Assembly (NCBI GenBank): GCA_016217585.1
Contig: JACRHQ010000181.1
Location: forward strand, 1-11,627
DNA length: 11,627 nucleotides
Origin: Candidatus Omnitrophota bacterium
GTDB lineage: Bacteria > Omnitrophota > Gorgyraeia > Zapsychrales > Zapsychraceae
Reading direction: 5' to 3'
How positions within the stretch are numbered: the first letter of the stretch is position 1; every line of letters begins with the position of its first letter. Shown here one piece after another: positions 7,137 through 11,627 of the stretch. The notes beneath the pieces are model-generated. The model saw only the letters and a list, made by a program, of their open reading frames with translations. It made no database searches and was not told where the DNA came from. The translations under genes and the position numbers were made by a program.

Positions 7137-7163
7137 TTAGCACTCTAGCCCCTAGAATGCTAA
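7137..7163 (-). promoter_or_regulatory. CIRCE operator (HrcA binding site)
   Basis: The plus strand reads TTAGCACTC-N9-GAATGCTAA. This is the CIRCE consensus TTAGCACTC-N9-GAGTGCTAA with a single difference (A for G in the right arm). It lies 15 nt upstream of the hrcA start codon and begins about where transcription from the promoter at 7169-7196 should start. HrcA bound here would block initiation and would control hrcA, grpE, dnaK, dnaJ and whatever is co-transcribed. The spacer itself continues the dyad (TCTAG/CTAGA), leaving only a CCC loop. Confidence 0.95.
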
Positions 7164-7168
7164 AGCCG

Positions 7169-7196
7169 ATTCTAACAAAAATAATTTTCTTGTCAA
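7169..7196 (-). promoter_or_regulatory. Sigma70-type promoter of the hrcA-grpE-dnaK-dnaJ operon
   Basis: On the minus strand a perfect -35 box TTGACA (7191-7196) is separated by 16 bp of A/T-rich sequence from the -10 box TAGAAT (7169-7174; 5 of 6 matches to TATAAT). The predicted start site is near 7162, at the upstream edge of CIRCE. This is the usual vegetative-promoter-plus-CIRCE layout for HrcA regulons. The 67-bp gap between the preceding gene's stop and CIRCE holds this promoter and nothing else I can recognise. Confidence 0.88.
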
Positions 7197-7230
7197 CAGA
7201 AATCCTGCCTTCCCCCCACCCATGAACCGG

Positions 7231-7911
7231 TCAAACCGTCTTGATAAACCGGGCAAGCAGGGCCAGGCCTCCCAGATAATTTTCGATGGAAGGCGGGTTA
7301 CGGCGCAGGGTGCGGTAATCGGGGGTTTTCCCTTCGGCGGAATGGAACTCAAGGATGATCGTCCCCTCCAGAATTTTCAAAGCCAGGGACGGGTAGCCGC
7401 GGGAATCCTCATTGCGGAATTCCAGAAAGATGTCGACCATCTTGCCGTTGGCAAACAGTTTATTGGCCAGCGCGGTGTTGTTGGTCTGGACATCCTGCCC
7501 TTTAAGCGGCGCCGGCACGCGCACGCGCTCGGCCCCCTCAATGGGTTTGTCCGGGATATTGGAAACAATAATAACATCGGTCTTGATCGTGGTCGACCGC
7601 GGTTTCTCCGTGAAATACAGCGTAAAATCCGTGTACGTCCTGACCTTCAGATACGCCTTGCGGACTTCCTGCGCGAAACCCCGGTCCGGGACATCTTCAT
7701 ACACGAAGGGATACCCTACAATCTGAAATTCGATCTGGAAGGCCTCCGGGGATCCCGGAGGCTGACCGGACAACGGCTTCAATGTCCCTTCCAGGACTTT
7801 TTCCAAAGACCGCTGGAAGTGCTCGCCGGTCTGATTGTGGGGAGTAGAATGGACGCTTAAATAAATGATCCCGGCCAAAAGCAGAATAACAATCAAGACG
7901 ACCCAGGCCAT
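7231..7911 (-). CDS. Unrecognised protein with one N-terminal membrane anchor
   Basis: I do not recognise this 226-residue protein. Residues 3-20 (WVVLIVILLLAGIIYLSV) form one hydrophobic helix right at the N-terminus, with no signal-peptidase site obvious after it, so it is probably a membrane-anchored protein whose soluble part is outside the cytoplasm. The rest alternates short hydrophobic strands with charged stretches (for example FQIEFQIVGYPFVYEDV near 58-74 and TIILEFHSAEG near 188-198), suggesting a beta-rich domain. The last 25 residues are again fairly hydrophobic (ENYLGGLALLARFI). There are no Cys pairs or recognisable catalytic motifs. The ATG is 3 nt after the hflX stop and AGGAAGGG inside the hflX end serves as ribosome binding site, so it is translationally coupled to hflX. 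The hrcA promoter follows its stop within 35 bp, with no terminator seen. Confidence 0.8.
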   Translation of the reverse strand: MAWVVLIVILLLAGIIYLSVHSTPHNQTGEHFQRSLEKVLEGTLKPLSGQPPGSPEAFQIEFQIVGYPFVYEDVPDRGFAQEVRKAYLKVRTYTDFTLYFTEKPRSTTIKTDVIIVSNIPDKPIEGAERVRVPAPLKGQDVQTNNTALANKLFANGKMVDIFLEFRNEDSRGYPSLALKILEGTIILEFHSAEGKTPDYRTLRRNPPSIENYLGGLALLARFIKTV

Positions 7912-7914
7912 GGT

Positions 7915-9207
7915 CTACCCTTCCTTTTTCTCCGGAGAAGATTGGGCATCAGATTTCGGGAACTTCCCGGCGACGCGGTCAGGTACCAGGGCCCGGAGAT
8001 GGATCGTGTCGGCGTAATATTTGACCGAGTAGACCTCCCCTTCCTCGTGGGCGAGGTTGACCAGGTCCATGCGCCCGATCGGGATCTCGACGTCGATCTC
8101 GACGACCGTGGAGGGAAGGACGCGGCTGATCTGTTCCAGAAGAAGCGGAACGTTTTCCCCCGTCTTGGCGCAGATGTAGACCGTGTGGCTCCCGTTGTCC
8201 TTGAGGCGTTCGAGCCCGTGGCGGTCCGCCAAGAGATCGATCTTGTTGAACACCAGGATCGTCGGCTTCTCAAAGACCTCCAGCTCCCTCAGGACCTCGT
8301 CGACTGAATCCTGCAGGCGGCGAAAATGCGGATGGCTGACGTCCACCACATGCAGCAAGAGGTCCGCCCCCCGGACCTCTTCGAGCGTCGCCTTGAACGC
8401 CTCGATCAAATGGTGCGGCAGTTGATGCATAAACCCGACGGTATCGGATAACGTCACCCTCTGGTGGTGGGGCAGAACCAGCTGGCGCGAGAGCGAGTCA
8501 AGGGTCGTGAAAAGGGTTTCGCGGGTCACCTGGCCGGCCTGGGTGAGGGTGTTCATCAGGGTGGATTTGCCGGCGTTGGTGTATCCGACGAGCGCGATCG
8601 ACGGCACGCCTTTTTCCTGGCGCTGTTTGCGCTTGAGGGCGCGCTGGGTGGTCACCTCGCGCAGGTCCCGCTTCAGCCGGGTGACGCGCTCCCCGATCCT
8701 GCGGCGGTCCATCTCGAGTTTGGTTTCCCCGGGGCCCAGGGTCCCGATGCCGCCGCCCAGACGCGAAAGCTCGATGCCGTGGCCGACGAGCCTCGGCAGA
8801 AGATATTCCAGCTGGGCCAGTTCCACCTGCGTCTTGCCTTCCCTGCTGACGGCGTGGCGCGCGAAAATATCCAGGATCAGCTGCGTGCGGTCGATTGTTT
8901 TCGTTTTAATGGTTTCTTCGAGGTTGCGCTGCTGGCCCCCCTTCAAGTCATAACTGAACACGACCGTATCGATTTTCAAATGGCTGACCGCCGCGGCGAT
9001 GTCCTGCACCCGCCCCGACCCGATCAAATAGGTGGCTGACGCCTTGTCCAGGGGACAGACCATGCGCTCGACGACTTCCCCGCCGCAACCCGCGACGAGA
9101 TCTTCCATCTCCTCGAGGACTTCCTGGGCGGGCCAACACTCCCTGTCGCTTTTAAAATCGACGACAACCAGAAGCACTTTTTCTTTACCGCTCTGCTGAC
9201 TGTTCAT
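7915..9207 (-). CDS. hflX: GTPase HflX
   Basis: HflX is a 50S-associated GTPase that splits stalled or heat-damaged 70S ribosomes. The 430-residue protein carries the N-terminal HflX domain (about 10-195), including LIGSGRVQDI (61-70) and the signature RLGGGIGTLGPGETKLE near 149-164. A basic helical segment follows with REVTTQRALKRKQR. The GTPase domain has G1 GYTNAGKS (208-215), G3 DTVGF (255-259) and G4 NKID (321-324). A charged C-terminal tail follows a short beta extension (VVEIDVEIPIGRMDLVNL). The ATG at 9207 overlaps the miaA stop as ATGA, and GGGGG four nt upstream can act as ribosome binding site. Pairing with miaA is a common bacterial arrangement. A role in heat stress would fit with the chaperone operon next to it, but that operon has its own promoter. 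Confidence 0.97.
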   Translation of the reverse strand: MNSQQSGKEKVLLVVVDFKSDRECWPAQEVLEEMEDLVAGCGGEVVERMVCPLDKASATYLIGSGRVQDIAAAVSHLKIDTVVFSYDLKGGQQRNLEETIKTKTIDRTQLILDIFARHAVSREGKTQVELAQLEYLLPRLVGHGIELSRLGGGIGTLGPGETKLEMDRRRIGERVTRLKRDLREVTTQRALKRKQRQEKGVPSIALVGYTNAGKSTLMNTLTQAGQVTRETLFTTLDSLSRQLVLPHHQRVTLSDTVGFMHQLPHHLIEAFKATLEEVRGADLLLHVVDVSHPHFRRLQDSVDEVLRELEVFEKPTILVFNKIDLLADRHGLERLKDNGSHTVYICAKTGENVPLLLEQISRVLPSTVVEIDVEIPIGRMDLVNLAHEEGEVYSVKYYADTIHLRALVPDRVAGKFPKSDAQSSPEKKEG

Positions 9208-10142
9208 TGACCCCCTTGAGACGACGAAAGATACTTTGCCAACCGGTCCGCGACATCTTCCACCGTATCATTTTCCCCAACCGTAATCCACTGCAATCTT
9301 TTTTCTTTGCGGAACCACGTGAGCTGGCGCTTGGCGAAACGGCGCGTGTTGAGTTTCATCAATTCTTTCGCGCGGGCTTCATCGTAGGCCCCGTCCAGAT
9401 ACCCGCGGATCTCCCGCAGCCCGATGAGGCGTTCAGCCGTCGGGCTCAACGGCACGCCGGAAAGACTTTTCACTTCGGCGACGGCGCCGCCGGCGAACAT
9501 TGCCTCCACGCGCCGGTCGATACGCCGGTAAAGTTTTTCCCGGTCCATCGTCAGGGCGAAGGCCGCGATTTCATGCTGTCCCCAAAGCCCACGGCGGTCG
9601 TGACGCAGGCTGGAGATCGGTTGACGGCGGGTCCTGCAAACCTCAAGGGCCCGGATGACCCGTCGTTCGTCATTGGGATGGATCCTCGCCGCGGCCTGCG
9701 GGTCGCTTCGCTGCAGCTGCCGGTGGAGATACGCCGTGCCGTATTCCTGCGCCTCCTCCTTGAGCCGGCGGCGCAGCGTTTCATCTTTGGGCGCCCCGGC
9801 GAAGATGCCGTCGAGAAGGACCTGCATGTATAACCCGCTGCCGCCGGTGATGACCGCGGCGCGCCGGCGCGACCGGACATCCCTGACCGCCTCCAGGGCC
9901 AGGGCGTTAAAACGGGCCACGTCAAATTCTTCCCGGACGGAAACAACCCCGATCAGATGATGCCTGACCGCCTTGAGCAACTGATCCGGCGGTTTGCTGG
10001 TGACAATCCGCAGCTCCTTGTAGACCTGCATGGAGTCGCAGGAGATAATTTCTCCGTCAAGACGCCCGGCCAGGGCGCAGGCTACCTCCGATTTGCCGAC
10101 GGCGGTGGGACCGACAATGAAGATAATCTTCTGAAAATTCAT
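9204..10142 (-). CDS. miaA: tRNA dimethylallyltransferase MiaA
   Basis: MiaA transfers a dimethylallyl group to the N6 of A37 in tRNAs that read UNN codons, the first step to ms2i6A. The 312-residue protein shows the P-loop GPTAVGKS (11-18), the DSMQVY block (36-41) containing the catalytic Asp region, ITGGSGLY (98-105), and near the C-terminus the conserved NTRRFAKRQLTWFR (265-278). Length is normal. The frame is open a further 41 codons upstream, but those codons come from the 8-bp-period repeat and part of the neighbouring gene. The ATG at 10142 (MNFQKIIFIVGPTAVGK) places the P-loop at its usual position. No Shine-Dalgarno is seen because the repeat runs right up to the start codon. Its stop overlaps the hflX start by 4 nt. 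Confidence 0.96.
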   Translation of the reverse strand: MNFQKIIFIVGPTAVGKSEVACALAGRLDGEIISCDSMQVYKELRIVTSKPPDQLLKAVRHHLIGVVSVREEFDVARFNALALEAVRDVRSRRRAAVITGGSGLYMQVLLDGIFAGAPKDETLRRRLKEEAQEYGTAYLHRQLQRSDPQAAARIHPNDERRVIRALEVCRTRRQPISSLRHDRRGLWGQHEIAAFALTMDREKLYRRIDRRVEAMFAGGAVAEVKSLSGVPLSPTAERLIGLREIRGYLDGAYDEARAKELMKLNTRRFAKRQLTWFRKEKRLQWITVGENDTVEDVADRLAKYLSSSQGGQ

Positions 10143-10145
10143 GAT

Positions 10146-10230
10146 AAGGTCACAAGGACACAAAGACACAAGGTCATACGTTTCACTTTGATATACTTGT
10201 GACTTGGTGACCTGGTGACTTTGTGACTTT
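10146..10230. repeat. Inverted pair of 8-bp-period repeat arrays between the SPOR gene and miaA
   Basis: On the plus strand four 8-bp units lie in a row: AAGGTCAC (10146), AAGGACAC (10154), AAAGACAC (10162) and AAGGTCAT (10170). After a 21-bp spacer, four more units of the same type lie on the opposite strand (10199-10230): CAAGTCAC, CAGGTCAC, AAAGTCAC and AAAGTCAC when read on the minus strand. The two arrays face each other, so the whole is an imperfect inverted repeat that could fold into a hairpin of about 27 pairs with periodic mismatches. It fills nearly the entire 94-bp gap. Its period of 8 is not a multiple of 3, which argues against coding. No terminator T-run is present. Confidence 0.88.
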
Positions 10231-10236
10231 CCATGA

Positions 10237-11010
10237 TTACGGATAAATCTGGGCGGGATAACCAAGTTTGGCCAGCCGAAGCTTCAAGCTCTGGGCGTCC
10301 TTGAGCATCGACAGCTGGCCGACGCGCACACGGTAGAATTTATTGTTTTTCTGGTCAACTGTTTCGACAATGTACGCGTACTCCTGTTTCTGTTTTAATT
10401 CGTCCACCAGGGATTCGGCAAGCCGGCGGTCCTGGAACGCGCCCGCCTGGACGGCGAAATAATGTTTCTCTTCCAGGAGCTGTCTGGCCGCCGGCACCTC
10501 AAGGCTGTTGGAAAAAGAACGGACGATTTTCTCGAGGTATTCCGTGGCCCGGGCCCAGTTGGCGAGCTTTAAATTGGCCTTGGCCAGCTTGAGATAAACC
10601 AGGCTTAGCGCCTGCGGCCTGGATTCCTTCAAATATCCCTGGAGTGTCGCGTCGGCCTTTTCATATTCTTCCAGCAAATAATGGGCGTCAAACGTCCCTA
10701 AATAAAGCCGGTCGCGCAGCTGCGGGTCAAGGCGGTCCCGGGAAACTTTGCCGAACGACTCCAGGGCCTCCTTGTATTTGGCCTGCTCCAGCTGGCTTAA
10801 GCCAAGATAATACTGCGCCTTTTGGGCCACAGATCCTCCCGGGTCCGACGCCAGCGTGTCTTGCGCCAGTTTCTGCGCCCCGATATAGTCACGGTTAAGA
10901 AGAGACGCCTCGATATCCTTCAGGTCGGCATAAGCGGGCGGGCCGACGGCGAAGATAACGCAACTCCATACCGCGGCGAAAACCATTTCGCTGAAAAGTT
11001 TCTTTTTCAT
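10237..11010 (-). CDS. Secreted TPR-like protein with C-terminal SPOR domain
   Basis: SPOR domains bind glycan strands of peptidoglycan lacking stem peptides, typically at division sites. The 257-residue protein starts with a signal peptide (1-28, basic MKKK, hydrophobic FAAVWSCVIFAVG, cleavage likely after AYA). Its middle part (about 29-180) reads as helical TPR-like pairs, with Tyr/Leu/Ala patterns such as AQYYLGLSQLEQAKYKEALE and YLKLAKANLKLANWARATEYL. The SPOR domain (about 186-257) opens with HYFAVQAGAFQD and ends with VRVGQLSMLKDAQSLKLRL and a Gly-Tyr-Pro end. The ATG at 11010 is chosen because it places the basic signal-peptide start first; an upstream in-frame start (11049) would add 13 residues before it. 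No Shine-Dalgarno is visible. Which envelope process it serves is unknown. Confidence 0.88.
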   Translation of the reverse strand: MKKKLFSEMVFAAVWSCVIFAVGPPAYADLKDIEASLLNRDYIGAQKLAQDTLASDPGGSVAQKAQYYLGLSQLEQAKYKEALESFGKVSRDRLDPQLRDRLYLGTFDAHYLLEEYEKADATLQGYLKESRPQALSLVYLKLAKANLKLANWARATEYLEKIVRSFSNSLEVPAARQLLEEKHYFAVQAGAFQDRRLAESLVDELKQKQEYAYIVETVDQKNNKFYRVRVGQLSMLKDAQSLKLRLAKLGYPAQIYP

Positions 11011-11061
11011 GACTGCTATCTTAACAAAAACAAAAGAAAACTCCAGCAACTTTTCCCCGGC

Positions 11062-11627
11062 CTATTTTCTTCGATGCTGGCCGGATCCGGACATGCCGGG
11101 ATGTCCTGCCGCTAGCCGCGCGGCCCCGGGGTGCTGCTGCGCGGCAGGATAAGCTTCTTTAGCCGCTGCGGGATGGTTGTCAGCCGCCCGATAAGCCTTT
11201 TTTGTTGCCTCAGGATGCCGCTCGGCGGCCCGGTAAACTTTCTTCGCTGCGCCTGGATGTCTCTGGGCATCCTTGTAAAGTTGTTTTGTCGCGGCAGGAT
11301 GCTCTTCCGCCGCGCGGTAAACCTTCCTGGCGGCGTCAGGATGCCGCGCGGCATCCCTGTACAATTGCTTGCCGGCACCGGGATGTTCCTGATACGCCTT
11401 TTTTACGTCCTGAGGCGATAATCTCTCAGGAGGAGGCAATGCCCCACGGTCCCTTCTATCCTCGCGGCGGTCGCGAACGTCCTCACGCCGGTCAATGACA
11501 TCTTCCCGGCGGTCACGCACGTCTTCACGATGGTCACCCACATCCTCTCTGTGGTCCCGGACATCCTCCCTCGCATCGCGGACATCTTCGCGTTTGTCTT
11601 TTCGATATGCCTCCGTGCCGGGCGGCG
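11062..11627 (-). CDS. Repetitive, highly charged protein with 7- and 14-residue repeats; N-terminus outside window
   Basis: The frame is open from the window edge to the TAG at 11062 (187 residues plus a partial codon). The true start lies beyond the edge; the internal GTG at 11541 falls inside a repeat and is not a credible start. Residues about 12-60 are seven tandem heptapeptides with consensus REDVRDR. A short linker (GALPPPERLSPQDVKKAYQE) follows, in which PPPERLS marks a break. Six full 14-residue units with pattern HP-x-A-x-K-x-x-Y-x-x-A-x-x come next, then a degenerate seventh, and a short basic end (QHRRK). Both parts should be helical and the Pro of each HP probably caps a helix. 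There are no Cys and no membrane segment in the visible part. I do not recognise the family; location in the cell cannot be judged without the N-terminus. Confidence 0.78.
   Translation of the reverse strand, partial: PPGTEAYRKDKREDVRDAREDVRDHREDVGDHREDVRDRREDVIDRREDVRDRREDRRDRGALPPPERLSPQDVKKAYQEHPGAGKQLYRDAARHPDAARKVYRAAEEHPAATKQLYKDAQRHPGAAKKVYRAAERHPEATKKAYRAADNHPAAAKEAYPAAQQHPGAARLAAGHPGMSGSGQHRRK
11092..11385 (-). repeat. 42-bp coding tandem repeat (14-residue HPxAxK units)
   Basis: The dinucleotide codon pair for His-Pro recurs at exactly 42-bp spacing: plus-strand GGATG at 11381, 11339, 11297, 11255, 11213 and 11171, and GGGTG at 11129. Units 1 and 3 share KQLY and units 2 and 4 share KVYRAAE, which points to an older 84-bp duplication. 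Codons differ between copies (CAT CCC, CAT CCT, CAT CCA, CAC CCC), so the array has diverged at the DNA level while the protein pattern was kept. Confidence 0.9.
11446..11592 (-). repeat. 21-bp coding tandem repeat (REDVRDR heptapeptides)
   Basis: Seven consecutive 21-bp units encode REDVRDA, REDVRDH, REDVGDH, REDVRDR, REDVIDR, REDVRDR and REDRRDR. Each unit has three acidic and two to four basic residues and one central aliphatic residue, the seven-residue spacing of a helix with one thin hydrophobic stripe. Units may continue beyond the window, since the preceding residues (AYRKDK) are already charged. Confidence 0.9.

Noticed and set aside
10143..10265. A 41-residue extension of MiaA encoded by the repeat spacer
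   Set aside because: The 8-bp period is not a multiple of 3, so the DNA repeat does not give a peptide repeat, and the P-loop would be displaced from its normal place near residue 10.
11059..11092. Terminator at the end of the repetitive protein gene (CCGGCC/GGCCGG with a 16-nt loop)
   Set aside because: The stem is only 6 bp with a long loop that includes the stop codon, and the T-rich stretch downstream is about 15 nt away, so support is too weak.
11129..11592. CRISPR-like array
   Set aside because: The periodicity is exactly 42 and 21 bp with diverged copies, in frame, and without unique spacers; it is a coding repeat.

Overview
All the genes I can support in this window lie on the minus strand, so transcription runs from high to low coordinates. 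The content is bacterial and chromosomal: protein quality control, tRNA and ribosome maintenance, and fatty-acid synthesis. The sequence is moderately GC-rich by eye. A SPOR-domain protein with a signal peptide argues for a cell with a periplasm and peptidoglycan. The combination of genes and the repeat-bearing intergenic spacers recall uncultured phyla such as Omnitrophota. That is an impression only; nothing in the window fixes the taxonomy.

Reading in the direction of transcription, the window opens at its right edge with the 3' part of a gene for a repetitive, highly charged protein (11062-11627). It has seven 7-residue repeats followed by 14-residue HP-x-A repeats. A second block follows: a secreted TPR-like/SPOR protein (10237-11010), miaA, hflX and an unrecognised membrane-anchored protein (7231-7911). 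miaA and hflX overlap by 4 nt, and hflX and the unknown gene are 3 nt apart. The spacer before miaA is almost entirely an inverted pair of 8-bp-period repeat arrays.

The main block begins at a near-consensus sigma70-type promoter (7169-7196) whose start-site region is covered by a CIRCE operator (7137-7163). It runs hrcA-grpE-dnaK-dnaJ and continues with tight junctions into an FmdB-type zinc-ribbon gene, a VanZ-like membrane protein, a DUF1015 protein and accD, which runs off the left edge. HrcA should bind CIRCE and repress the chaperone operon. GrpE, DnaJ and DnaK form the Hsp70 cycle. No terminator or new promoter is evident between dnaJ and accD, so the heat-shock promoter may also feed a fatty-acid synthesis gene.

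The most unusual points are these. The 160-bp grpE-dnaK spacer holds three consecutive strong stem-loops, and the 13-nt loops of the outer two are complementary at 12 of 13 positions, as if two inverted copies of one element. HrcA is about 100 residues short, missing its central region. An 8-bp-period inverted repeat precedes miaA. The terminal gene has a two-tier repeat architecture. I see no RNA genes, CRISPR arrays, insertion sequences or convincing intrinsic terminators.
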